From: Streptomyces sp. NBC_00414
GTDB taxonomy: Bacteria > Actinomycetota > Actinomycetes > Streptomycetales > Streptomycetaceae
Length of the DNA stretch: 64,000 nucleotides
Direction of reading: 5' to 3'
Assembly (NCBI RefSeq): GCF_036038375.1
Contig: NZ_CP107935.1
Location: 7,006,001-7,070,000 of the forward strand
In this document: one piece after another, positions 41,945-50,020 of the stretch
How the letters are laid out: each line of letters starts with the position of its first letter
Position numbering within the stretch: the first letter of the stretch is position 1
Position numbers and translations under genes: made by a program
The notes under the pieces: model-generated
What the model was told of the DNA's origin: nothing
What the model saw: the letters and a program-made list of their open reading frames with translations, nothing else
The model's database searches: none

Positions 41945-43486
41945 TTACCTCTTGTCCTTCGTCATCTGGCGCATCAGCACTTCCTGCGTGGCCTCGGCCC
42001 GCTGGACCTCACCGGTCAGCCGCCCGGCGGACATCGTGTAGATGCGGTCGCACATTCCGAGCAGTTCGGGCAGCTCGGAGGAGATGAAGACGACCGCCTT
42101 GCCCTCGGCGGCCAGTTTGTCGATGACCGTGTAGATCTCGAACTTGGCGCCCACGTCGATGCCGCGGGTCGGCTCGTCCAGGATCAGCACGTCGGGACCC
42201 GCGAAGATCCACTTGCTGAGGACGACCTTCTGCTGGTTGCCGCCCGACAGCTTGCCCACCGGCTCGAAGACGGTCGGCGCCTTGATGTTCATCGACTTGC
42301 GGAAGCCCTCGGAGACCTGCCGCTCGGCGTGCTCGTCGACGACACCGCCCTTGGCGACCTTGCCCAGCGCGCTGAGCGAGATGTTCCGGTTGATGGTGTC
42401 GATGAGGTTGAGGCCGTAGTGCTTGCGGTCCTCGGTCACGTACGCGATGCCGTGCTTGACCGCGTCCGACACGGTCTTCGTACGGATCTCCTTGCCGTCC
42501 TTGAGGACGGTGCCGCCCGCGTACCGGCCGTAGGTGCGCCCGAAGACGCTCATCGCCAGCTCGGTGCGCCCGGCGCCCATGAGCCCGGCGATACCGACGA
42601 TCTCCCCGCGGCGCACCTGGATCGACACGTCGTCGACGACCTTGCGCTGCTGGTCGATCGGGTGGTGCACGGTCCAGTTGCGGATCTCCAGGGCCGGAGC
42701 CGCGCCCACCTCCGTGTCGTGCGGGGTGCGTTCCGGGAAGCGGTGGTCGAGGTCGCGTCCGACCATGCCGCTGATGATCCGGTCCTCGGTGGTCTCCGCG
42801 GCCTTCACGTCGAGGGTCTCGATGGACCGCCCGTCGCGCAGGATGGTCACCGAGTCCGCGACCGTCTCGATCTCGTTGAGCTTGTGCGAGATGATGATCG
42901 AGGTGATGCCCTGGTCCTTGAGACCCAGGATGAGCTCCAGGAGCTTGCCGCTGTCCTCGTCGTTCAGAGCCGCCGTCGGCTCGTCGAGGATCAGCAGCTT
43001 CACCTTCTTCGACAGCGCCTTCGCGATCTCGACGAGCTGCTGCTTGCCCACGCCGATGTCGGCGACGCGGGTGTCGGGGTGCTCGTCGAGCCCGACCCGC
43101 CGCAGCAGTTCGGTCGCGTGCTTCAGCGTCTCGGTCCAGCTGATGAACCCGCGCGTGGCGTGCTCGTTGCCGAGGAAGATGTTCTCCGCGATGGAGAGGT
43201 AGGGCACCAGGGCAAGCTCCTGGTGGATGATCACGATGCCGTGCTGCTCGCTCGCCCTGATGTCCTTGAACGTGCAGGGCTCACCCTCGAAGAGGATGTC
43301 GCCCTCGTACGTCCCGTGCGGGTGGACGCCGGAGAGGACCTTCATGAGGGTCGACTTCCCGGCGCCGTTCTCCCCGCAGATGGCGTGGACCTCGCCGGGC
43401 CGGACGCTCAGAGAGACGTCCGACAGCGCCTTGACGCCGGGGAAGGTCTTGACGATCGAGCGCATTTCCAGGACGGGTCCCGCCAT
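41945..43486 (-). CDS. mmsA: Multiple-monosaccharide ABC transporter ATP-binding protein (GguA/MmsA)
   Basis: 513 aa from the ATG at 43486 (GGAAGG upstream; the longer TTG start is unnecessary). Two nucleotide-binding domains in tandem. The first has a classic Walker A GENGAGKST (38-46) and Walker B LLILDEPTAAL. The second has a degenerate Walker A (GLMGAGRTEL) but a good signature LSGGNQQKVVLSKW and DVLILDEPTRGIDVG. This duplicated form is standard for RbsA/XylG/GguA-type importers. It energises uptake of arabinose, galactose or related monosaccharides with the flanking gene products. Confidence 0.93.
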   Translation of the reverse strand: MAGPVLEMRSIVKTFPGVKALSDVSLSVRPGEVHAICGENGAGKSTLMKVLSGVHPHGTYEGDILFEGEPCTFKDIRASEQHGIVIIHQELALVPYLSIAENIFLGNEHATRGFISWTETLKHATELLRRVGLDEHPDTRVADIGVGKQQLVEIAKALSKKVKLLILDEPTAALNDEDSGKLLELILGLKDQGITSIIISHKLNEIETVADSVTILRDGRSIETLDVKAAETTEDRIISGMVGRDLDHRFPERTPHDTEVGAAPALEIRNWTVHHPIDQQRKVVDDVSIQVRRGEIVGIAGLMGAGRTELAMSVFGRTYGRYAGGTVLKDGKEIRTKTVSDAVKHGIAYVTEDRKHYGLNLIDTINRNISLSALGKVAKGGVVDEHAERQVSEGFRKSMNIKAPTVFEPVGKLSGGNQQKVVLSKWIFAGPDVLILDEPTRGIDVGAKFEIYTVIDKLAAEGKAVVFISSELPELLGMCDRIYTMSAGRLTGEVQRAEATQEVLMRQMTKDKR

Positions 43487-43521
43487 GGTCGTGCCTTCCA
43501 ATCCTTAGAAAACGGCGGTTG

Positions 43522-44634
43522 TTACTTGAGGTCGCTTTCCTTGATGTAGCCCGAGTCGACGACAACTTCCTTGTAGTTCGACTTGTCGACGTTGACCGGG
43601 TCCAGCAGGTACGCGGGGACGACCTTCGCGCCGTTGTCGTACGTCTTGGTGTCGTTCGTCTCCGGCTTCTTGTCCTTCAGCACGGAGTCGACCATGTTCG
43701 CGGCCACCTCGGCGAGCTTGCGGGTGTCCTTGTAGACGGTCTGCGTCTGCTGGCCGGCGATGATCGACTTCACCGAGGCGACCTCGGCGTCCTGGCCCGT
43801 GACGATGGGCAGCGGCTTGCTCTTGCTGCCGTAGTCGTCCGACTTGAGCGCGGACAGGATGCCGATGGAGATGCCGTCGTAGGGCGAGAGCACCGCGTCG
43901 ACCTTGGCGCTCTTGTACGCCGAGGTGAGCAGGTCGTCCATGCGCTTCTGGGCGGTGCCGCCGTCCCAGCGCAGGGTGGTGACCTGGTTGAGCTTCGTCT
44001 GACCGGACTTGACGACCAGCTGCTTCTTGTCGATGTACGGCTGCAGGGCGTTCATCGCGCCCTTGAAGAAGTACTGGGTGTTGTTGTCGTCGTTGGAGCC
44101 GGCGAAGAGCTCGACGTTGAACGGGCCCTTCTTCGAGCCGTCCTTCAGACCGAGCTTCTCGACGATGTAGCCGCCCTGGAGCTCGCCGACCTTCTCGTTG
44201 TCGAACGACGCGTAGTAGTCGACGTTCGGCGAGTTGAGGATCAGGCGGTCGTAGGAGATGACCGGGATGTCGGCTTCCTTGGCCTGCTGCAGAACGTTGT
44301 CGAGCGACTTGTTGTCGATCGCAGCGATGATCAGCGCGGAGACACCCTGCGTGATCATGTTCTCGATCTGCGAGACCTGCGTGTCCGGGTCGTCCTCACC
44401 GTAGGCCAGCTTGGTCTTGTAGCCGGCGGCCTTGAGGTTCTTCTCCACGTTGGCGCCATCGGCGATCCAGCGCTCCGAGGACTTGGTCGGCATGGCGATG
44501 CCGACGGTGGAACCCTTCGCGTCTCCCTTGTCGCCCTCACTGCCGCCGTCACTGTCCTGCCCGCAGGCGGAGAGGGTGAGGGCGAGGGAGGCTGCCGCGG
44601 CTATGGCGGAGAGGGCTGCCTTGCGATTACGCAT
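43522..44634 (-). CDS. chvE: ChvE-like sugar-binding lipoprotein
   Basis: 370 aa from the second ATG (44634), with AAGGAAG 6 bp upstream. The signal ends in lipobox LSAC with Cys24 anchored to the membrane. The body is a two-lobed periplasmic-binding fold: TVGIAMPTKSSERWIADG, IIAAIDNKSLDNVLQQAKEADIPVISYDRLI and VDAVLSPYDGISIGIL match the ChvE/XylF/AraF group. Such proteins bind L-arabinose, D-galactose, D-glucose and similar pyranoses. First gene of the importer operon. A TTGACA lies upstream (complement of 44780-44785) but no clear IclR-type operator, so control differs from the arabinan genes. Confidence 0.9.
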   Translation of the reverse strand: MRNRKAALSAIAAAASLALTLSACGQDSDGGSEGDKGDAKGSTVGIAMPTKSSERWIADGANVEKNLKAAGYKTKLAYGEDDPDTQVSQIENMITQGVSALIIAAIDNKSLDNVLQQAKEADIPVISYDRLILNSPNVDYYASFDNEKVGELQGGYIVEKLGLKDGSKKGPFNVELFAGSNDDNNTQYFFKGAMNALQPYIDKKQLVVKSGQTKLNQVTTLRWDGGTAQKRMDDLLTSAYKSAKVDAVLSPYDGISIGILSALKSDDYGSKSKPLPIVTGQDAEVASVKSIIAGQQTQTVYKDTRKLAEVAANMVDSVLKDKKPETNDTKTYDNGAKVVPAYLLDPVNVDKSNYKEVVVDSGYIKESDLK

Positions 44635-44768
44635 GATCATCTTCCTTGATGCTCTGACGGGGGCTCGGTCTTCAGTTGTAGGGCGTTGGAGCGAGGAACG
44701 ACCGAGAGGAGATGTGTGGGATTGTGTTCGGCCGCGTCGGCTTTTGTGAAGGGGGTGTAGTCGGAACG

Positions 44769-45737
44769 TTATGAGGGAATGTCAAACCGTTGGAGTGTTC
44801 CGGGCAGTCGCGAGCCGAGCGGCGCCATGTCGCCGTCCGCGCCGTGCCGCGCCAGCAGGTCCAGGGCGAGCCGGCCGCGCCGCACCCTCTCCCGTGCCGT
44901 GGACAGCGTCAGGTCCCTCATGTGGTGGCCGTACGGGTAGATCCCGGGGGCCTTGGACAGGCCGAACTTCAGGTACAGCGGTGCGCCGCGCCGGATCAGC
45001 TCGGCCACCTCGTACATGCGCACGTAGCCGCCGAGATCGTCGGGGGCCTCGATGTACATGTCCATGGGGGCTGCGCTGACCCTGCGGATCTCCGTCAGGT
45101 GGTCCAGCGTGAGATCGCTGGGCACGTTGATGGAGTCTCCGCCGAGCTGCTCGTACACGGCGTACGCCGCCGGGTTGACCGGACCGATGAGCGCCGAGAC
45201 CTTGAGCGTGGTGTCGGCCGGGATGATCCCGGCGACACGGGCCCTGTGCAGAGTCCACAGCACGCCCTCGTCAGCCACGAGGAGGCACTTTACGCCCAAC
45301 TCCGTTGCGCGTACGGCGTCTTCGAGACAGCCCGCCACCGCATCGTGACCACGCGCCCTGGTACCGCCGCCCCGCGAGTCCGTACGCGTCGAGCCGCCGA
45401 TGTCCCACGTGCCGCGCGGACCCGTGAAGAGGCACAGCTCGATGTCCCGCTCGGCGGTGGCGTCGACCATCTCGGTGATCTCGGCGTCGGTCAGCATCCA
45501 GACGCCGCTGCCCTGGCTGATCCGGTGGATCGGCACATCGAGCCGCGAGGCCTCCTTGAGGACCACGGCCAGCGCCTCGGGCCCCTCGCAGGAGGGGATC
45601 TCGGTACGCCACCGGCCGCCTCCCGGGAAGGAGTGCGGTGAGGCGTCGGCGGGGGACAGGGCGGGGGCGCCCAGGCCGAGCGCGGCGAGCGCCTGCTCAC
45701 CGGGTCGACGGGCCGCTCTGGGAGAAGCGTCGGTCAC
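44769..45737 (-). CDS. TIM-barrel-like protein of unknown function in the sugar-acid cluster
   Basis: 322 aa from the GTG at 45737 (AAGGAAAG upstream). It has a regular beta/alpha pattern: PIHRISQGSGVWM, IELCLFTGPRGTW, LGVKCLLVADEGVLWTLH, LKVSALIGPVNPAAYAVYEQLGGDSINVPSDL (split), MDMYIEAPDDLGGYVRMYEV, LYLKFGLSKAPGIYPYGHH. Conserved-looking charged residues at strand ends suggest a metal or acid/base site. It faintly recalls peptidase-U32-like barrels, but I cannot place it firmly. It is transcribed with the same polarity as the dehydrogenase and dehydratase genes, and an IclR-type operator lies 30 bp upstream, suggesting a metabolic enzyme or isomerase of the same pathway. Confidence 0.6.
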   Translation of the reverse strand: MTDASPRAARRPGEQALAALGLGAPALSPADASPHSFPGGGRWRTEIPSCEGPEALAVVLKEASRLDVPIHRISQGSGVWMLTDAEITEMVDATAERDIELCLFTGPRGTWDIGGSTRTDSRGGGTRARGHDAVAGCLEDAVRATELGVKCLLVADEGVLWTLHRARVAGIIPADTTLKVSALIGPVNPAAYAVYEQLGGDSINVPSDLTLDHLTEIRRVSAAPMDMYIEAPDDLGGYVRMYEVAELIRRGAPLYLKFGLSKAPGIYPYGHHMRDLTLSTARERVRRGRLALDLLARHGADGDMAPLGSRLPGTLQRFDIPS

Positions 45738-45766
45738 AAGCTTTCCTTAGCTCTGGCGAAGTATTC

Positions 45767-45782
45767 GTTCGATATGTCGGAC
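45767..45782 (-). promoter_or_regulatory. IclR-type operator upstream of the TIM-barrel gene
   Basis: gttcgatatgtcggac matches 13 of 16 positions of GTTCGAAATTTCGAAC. It lies 30 bp before the GTG at 45737, in the 134-bp gap after the dehydrogenase gene. Confidence 0.55.
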
Positions 45783-45871
45783 ATGGTTCGTGTCGGTGGA
45801 TGTACGCCGGTGCGGAGCGTCAGGTCTCCGCACCGGCGCACGGATCGGGGGCCGGCCGGTACCGCGGGCCC

Positions 45872-46885
45872 TCAGGGGCGCAGCAGCACCTTGCCGACCT
45901 TCGGATCGCCGGACCCCACAAGCTCGATGGCGTGGGCGAACTCGTCCAACGGAAGTTCGTGTGTCACCAGCGGCAGCGGATCGAGAAGCCCCGCGCCGAA
46001 GACCCGTACCGTGTGCGCCCAGGCCTCCGGCGGCGCCCCGAACACGGTGTGCACCTCCAGCTGCCGTACGACGAGGTCCGTGGGGTCCAGACCCTCCGCG
46101 CCCGCCGCCGGGATGCCCGTGAGCACCAGTCGGCCGCCGCGCCTGAGCAGCGAGGCGGCGGTGGTCGCGGCGGTCGCCGAACCGGCGGTCTCGATCACCA
46201 CGTCGAAGTCGGCGGGCAGCTCCTGGTCCCGGGTACGGAAGTCGGTGGCGCCGAACTTCCTCGACAGCTCCGCACGGTCCGGGCGGGTGCCCACCACGAG
46301 CAGCTCCGAGGGCGAACCCGCCTTCAGGAACTGCACGGCGAACATGCCGAGCGTGCCGGTGCCGACGACCGCGACCCGCTCACCGGGCCGCGCGTTCGCC
46401 TTCAGCGCCGCCGCCGCGATGCAGGCCGCGGGCTCCAGGAGCGCCGCCGCCGTCAGGTCGGCGTCGTCCGGGAGGACGTGCAGCAGCCGGGCGGGCAGCG
46501 TGAGCGTGCCGGCCATCGCGCCGGGCTGGGTGAAGCCCGTCTCCTCGTAGCCGGCCGTGCACAACGTTGTCTCGCCCTCGTGGCAGCGGTCGCAGACCTG
46601 GCAGTTGCGGAACCCCTCGCCCACCACCTTGCGGCCCACGAGACCCTCGGGGACCCCGCCGCCGACCGCCTCGACCGTCCCGGACCACTCGTGGCCCGGG
46701 GTCAGCGGATAACGGACGTACCCCTCGGGGCGGTTGCCCTGGAACACCTCGCGGTCACTGCCGCAGATCCCGCTCGCGTGGACCCGTACCAGGGCCTCGC
46801 CGGCGGAAGGTGCCGTGGGCTCGTGGGGGGCCAGCCGGTGCTCGCCCGGCCCCTCGATGACGACGGCCTGGGATGCGGCGCTCAT
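45872..46885 (-). CDS. Zinc-dependent medium-chain alcohol/polyol dehydrogenase
   Basis: 337 aa from the ATG at 46885 (GGAG upstream). Catalytic zinc site Cys41 (GICGSD) with His65-Glu66 (GHEW). The structural zinc lobe has Cys95, Cys98, Cys101 and Cys109. The Rossmann domain starts VAVVGTGTLGMFAVQFLK. It is related to sorbitol, threonine and L-galactonate/L-idonate 5-dehydrogenases. Between the enolase-type dehydratase and the TIM-barrel gene it probably oxidises a sugar, polyol or sugar acid in the same route. It follows the dehydratase stop by 142 bp. Substrate open. Confidence 0.85.
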   Translation of the reverse strand: MSAASQAVVIEGPGEHRLAPHEPTAPSAGEALVRVHASGICGSDREVFQGNRPEGYVRYPLTPGHEWSGTVEAVGGGVPEGLVGRKVVGEGFRNCQVCDRCHEGETTLCTAGYEETGFTQPGAMAGTLTLPARLLHVLPDDADLTAAALLEPAACIAAAALKANARPGERVAVVGTGTLGMFAVQFLKAGSPSELLVVGTRPDRAELSRKFGATDFRTRDQELPADFDVVIETAGSATAATTAASLLRRGGRLVLTGIPAAGAEGLDPTDLVVRQLEVHTVFGAPPEAWAHTVRVFGAGLLDPLPLVTHELPLDEFAHAIELVGSGDPKVGKVLLRP

Positions 46886-47027
46886 GACTGCTCCGTGGCG
46901 GTGGGGCGGGTCGGGGTCCCGAGGAGGCGGTACGCCCTTCGGGCCGCCGCGGCCCGCGACGACGGCGGCGTCCGGCGGCTGGGCACAGCCTGCCACAGAC
47001 CCCTGTACAACTCGGCGCCGGGCGCCG

Positions 47028-48188
47028 TCACTTGGAAGCGCCCTTCGGCTTGCGCTGCTCCCAGCCGTCCGCCCACAGGTCGAAGCGCGCCTGCTGCTGC
47101 GGGAACTCCGCCGCCGCGTCGGTGTCCAGCTCGACACCGAGACCGGGCTCGTGCGACAGCTCGAAGTAGCCGTCGACGACCTGCGGAGCACCCTTGACGA
47201 TCTTCTTGATGTCCGCGTCGGCGAAGTCGTTGAAGTGTTCGAGGATCTTGAAGTTCGGGGAGCTGAAGCCGACCTGGAGGGAGGCGGCGGTGAGGACCGG
47301 GCCACCCACGTTGTGGGGCGCCACGAGGACGTAGTGGGCCTCGGCGGTCGCCGCCAGCTTCCGGGTCTCCCAGATGCCGCCGAGGTGGCCGACGTCCGGC
47401 TGGATGATGTCCACGGCCTGGCTCTCGAACAGCTCACGGAACTCGATGCGATCGTGAATACGCTCGCCCGTCGCGACCGGGATGTCGACCTTCGCCGCCA
47501 CCTTCTCCAGCGCCTTCAGGTTCTCCGGCGGAACCGGCTCCTCAAGCCACGCGGGCTTGAAGGGTGCGAGATCACGGGCGAGCCGGATGGCCGTCGCCGG
47601 CGAGAAGCGGCCGTGCATCTCCAGCATCAGCTCGGTGTCCGGACCGATCGCGTCACGGACCGCCTCGATCAGCGAGACCGAGTACAGCGACTGCTCGTGG
47701 TCCAGCTCGAAGTGCCCCGTCCCGAACGGGTCGATCTTCAGCGCCTTGTACCCGCGTGCGACGACCGCCTGAGCCGCCTTGTGGTACGCCTCCGGAGTGC
47801 GCTCCGTGGTGTACCAGCCGTTCGCGTACGCCTTCACGCGGTCGGTGACCTTGCCGCCCAGCAGCTGCCACACGGGCACGCCCAGGGCCTTGCCCTTGAT
47901 GTCCCAGCACGCCATCTCGATCACGGCGATACCGGACATCACGATCTCGCCGGCGCGCCCGTAGTCGCCGTACTTCATGCGGCGTACGAGGTCCTCGACA
48001 GCGAAGGGGTCGGAACCGAGAATGTGATTGGCCTGCGCCTCGCGCAGATAGCCGATCAGCGCGTCGGTGTGCCCCAGCATGCGGGTCTCGCCGACTCCGG
48101 TGATGCCCTCGTCGGTGTGCACCTGGACATAGGTCAGGTTGCGCCATGGCGTCCCGACCACGTGTGTGCTGATTCCGGTGATGCGCAC
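47028..48188 (-). CDS. Enolase-superfamily (mandelate racemase subgroup) sugar-acid dehydratase
   Basis: 386 aa from the GTG at 48188, preceded by AAGGGG. Capping domain with THVVGTPWRNLTYVQVHTDEG; barrel with LKIDP (K151), an acidic-His pair LEMHGRF (Glu190, His192), WLEEPVP (Glu216-217), ATGERIH (Glu242), Asp265 (QPDVGH) and APHNVGGP (His292). The pattern resembles D-galactonate-dehydratase-type members, which remove water from aldonates to give 2-keto-3-deoxy acids. 3,6-anhydrogalactonate cycloisomerase is another possibility. Two IclR-type operators sit right behind its promoter. It probably acts downstream of the SMP-30 lactonase. Confidence 0.85.
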   Translation of the reverse strand: MRITGISTHVVGTPWRNLTYVQVHTDEGITGVGETRMLGHTDALIGYLREAQANHILGSDPFAVEDLVRRMKYGDYGRAGEIVMSGIAVIEMACWDIKGKALGVPVWQLLGGKVTDRVKAYANGWYTTERTPEAYHKAAQAVVARGYKALKIDPFGTGHFELDHEQSLYSVSLIEAVRDAIGPDTELMLEMHGRFSPATAIRLARDLAPFKPAWLEEPVPPENLKALEKVAAKVDIPVATGERIHDRIEFRELFESQAVDIIQPDVGHLGGIWETRKLAATAEAHYVLVAPHNVGGPVLTAASLQVGFSSPNFKILEHFNDFADADIKKIVKGAPQVVDGYFELSHEPGLGVELDTDAAAEFPQQQARFDLWADGWEQRKPKGASK

Positions 48189-48228
48189 GGAAATTGCCCC
48201 TTGTGCTCTGCGGCTGCTTTTTACTTCT

Positions 48229-48295
48229 GTTCGATATTTCGTCACACGTTCGAAATGCTGGCCAGACAGTAAGGATGTGGCGGCGTAAGTGTCAA
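48229..48295 (-). promoter_or_regulatory. Promoter with two IclR-type operators for the dehydratase gene
   Basis: Read leftward: TTGACA (complement of 48290-48295), an 18-bp spacer, TACTGT (complement of 48266-48271), then operator-like 48248-48263 (gttcgaaatgctggcc) and 48229-48244 (gttcgatatttcgtca, 13 of 16 matches). The order promoter-operator-operator repeats that seen at 23.7 and 34.9 kb. Confidence 0.65.
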
Positions 48296-48452
48296 TGGGT
48301 CGAACGAAGAACGGTTTCGGCGCGATGGCGAAGGAAGGCGGGGAATGGTCCGGCCTGTCCTCAACTGGCACACCCGAACGGGCAGTTCAGCACAGAACTT
48401 TCACAGCTTCGGCTGTGAACGTGACCTGAGCGGAGTTTAGTCTTCCGGCGTC

Positions 48453-49199
48453 ATGGACTACTGCCTCCCGTGCCAACGGCACCTCAATGGCGCCCTCGCT
48501 TGCCCGGGGTGCGGTACATCGGCCGAAGCCTGCCGGGAGTACGCCGCCTCCCAGGACGAGCGGGAGGGCGCCGACGAGCGCGACGACCCGCCGGGCGAGG
48601 GTGACGGCGACGAGTCGGAGGGCGGCGCGGGGCGCCGGGCCCGGCGTGGACGCGGCGGGAGCCGCGGGGTGCGCGCGAACCGGCGCGACCGGAAGGCCGC
48701 GTTGCACCGGCGGCGGCGCAAGCGGGTGCTCCTCGTGGCTGCGGGGCTGCTGCTCGCGGCCGGCGGGCTGAGCCTCGCCGAACTGGGCATCGAGGCGCCC
48801 TCCTCCGAGCCGAAGGCGTCGGCCGAGGAGAAGCCGTCGGCCGGGTCCTCGGCCTCCGCGGACGGGTCGGCGGCGTCCGGCGGGGGCGGCGCCGGGTCTC
48901 CGGGAGCCTCGCCCTCCGCCTCCGAGTCGAAGAAGTCCAAGGACTCCGAGAAGGACAAGGCCAAGAAGGACGGCAAGGACAAGAAGGACGACGAGGGTAC
49001 GGAATCGGCCGGTTCGGCGTCGGCGACGGTCGATCCGACGTCCTCCGCGCCGGCCCCGGGGTCGTCGGACCCCGGCGCTCCCGAGGCGTCGGATCCCGGT
49101 ACGCCCGATCCCGACCCCACGACGGAGGACCCGGGCTCCGACGACCCGGAACCGAGCCCGACGGAGTCGTGCGACCGCTTCTTGTGGTGGTGCACGTAG
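48453..49199 (+). CDS. SCO2400-family membrane protein with N-terminal zinc ribbon
   Basis: 248 aa. It starts MDYCLPCQRHLNGALACPGCG: Cys4, Cys7, Cys17 and Cys20 form a zinc ribbon typical of SCO2400-like proteins of Streptomyces. A basic region (RRARRGRGG...RRRRKR) precedes one TM helix (VLLVAAGLLLAAGGLSLAEL, about 92-111). The outside part is a long Ser/Ala/Lys/Asp/Pro low-complexity tail ending in CDRFLWWCT with a possible C-terminal disulfide. The ribbon is cytoplasmic and the tail extracellular by the positive-inside rule. Function unknown. Confidence 0.8.
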   Translation: MDYCLPCQRHLNGALACPGCGTSAEACREYAASQDEREGADERDDPPGEGDGDESEGGAGRRARRGRGGSRGVRANRRDRKAALHRRRRKRVLLVAAGLLLAAGGLSLAELGIEAPSSEPKASAEEKPSAGSSASADGSAASGGGGAGSPGASPSASESKKSKDSEKDKAKKDGKDKKDDEGTESAGSASATVDPTSSAPAPGSSDPGAPEASDPGTPDPDPTTEDPGSDDPEPSPTESCDRFLWWCT

Positions 49200-49209
49200 C
49201 CGCTGGCCG

Positions 49210-49438
49210 CGGGGTGGCTGGTTTGTAGGGTGCGGGCCGGCGGGGGCTTGTCGCGCAGTTCCCCGCGCCCCTGGCGGTGGGGCCTGAGGCCGGTTCGCCG
49301 GGTGCGGGCCGGTGGGGGTTGGCCGCGCAGTTCCCCGCGCCCCTAGGGGGCGGGGCCCTTCAGGGGTGCGGGGAACGGCGCAATCTTTTGTTTTTAGGGG
49401 CGCGGGGGACGGCGCGGCCGGCCCCCACCGGGCCGCAG
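49210..49438. repeat. Intergenic repeat cluster between SCO2400-like and MarR genes
   Basis: Several arms of the gcgcagttccccgcgcccc / ggggcgcggggaacggcgc family, including two near-identical gtgcgggccggtgggggttggccgcgcag-type blocks. Lies between convergent genes; no gene is seen. Confidence 0.75.
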
Positions 49439-49439
49439 G

Positions 49440-49907
49440 TCATTCGGCGACGGGGCCGTCCCCCACCCCGGTGGGCCCGTCCAGCATGCGCAGCAGCAGG
49501 CCCCGCAAAGCCATCCGCTCCTCCCGCGACAGCCCGGCCAACGGCTCCCGGGCGAACCGAAGGGACAACCGCAGGCTCCGGGCGACAGCCCGCCCCTCCT
49601 CCGTCACCGCGGCCAGCTTCACCCGCCGGTCGGACGGATCCGGTCGCCGCTCCGCCAGTCCCCGCGCCTCCAGCCGGTCCACGATCCCGGTCACGTTCGA
49701 CGGCTCGCACTTGAGCTTCTGGGCCAGCCGCCGCATCGGCAGCGGCTCCAGCGAGAGCAGGCTCAGCAGCCGCGCCTGCGCCCCCGTCAGCGCGTGCTCC
49801 GCCGCCGCGTCCTCGTACTCCTCGTGGTAACGGGCCACGACCGTGCCGATGAGGTCGACGACCTCAAGAGTCAGTGGGTCGAACGAGGGAGTCTTCTGTG
49901 TGGCCAT
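49440..49907 (-). CDS. MarR-family transcriptional regulator
   Basis: 155 aa. Winged helix with LTGAQARLLSLLSLEPLPMRRLAQKL, the recognition part CEPSNVTGIVDRLEARGL and the wing RRPDPSDRRVKLAAVTEEG. It has a single Cys (67) next to the recognition helix and lacks the N-terminal redox Cys of OhrR. Divergent from the NADP oxidoreductase with tgaaatattca and ttcacatactgaa dyads in between, so it likely represses that gene. The ohr gene lies one gene further on, and oxidative or electrophile stress sensing through Cys67 is a possible link. Confidence 0.87.
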   Translation of the reverse strand: MATQKTPSFDPLTLEVVDLIGTVVARYHEEYEDAAAEHALTGAQARLLSLLSLEPLPMRRLAQKLKCEPSNVTGIVDRLEARGLAERRPDPSDRRVKLAAVTEEGRAVARSLRLSLRFAREPLAGLSREERMALRGLLLRMLDGPTGVGDGPVAE

Positions 49908-49929
49908 GACCGACAGGCTACCCGGTTAC

Positions 49930-49975
49930 TTGACATCATGAAATATTCAGGAGCATGGTTGTTTCACATACTGAA
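49930..49975. promoter_or_regulatory. Divergent MarR/oxidoreductase control region
   Basis: TTGACA (49930-49935) facing right, followed by the AT-rich imperfect palindrome tgaaatattca (49939-49949) and the dyad ttcacatactgaa (49963-49975). These are candidate MarR operators overlapping the oxidoreductase promoter. Confidence 0.5.
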
Positions 49976-50020
49976 GCATTCTCATGTGTGGAACCCGTTG
50001 CACCAGGAAAGGCGCCCTCC

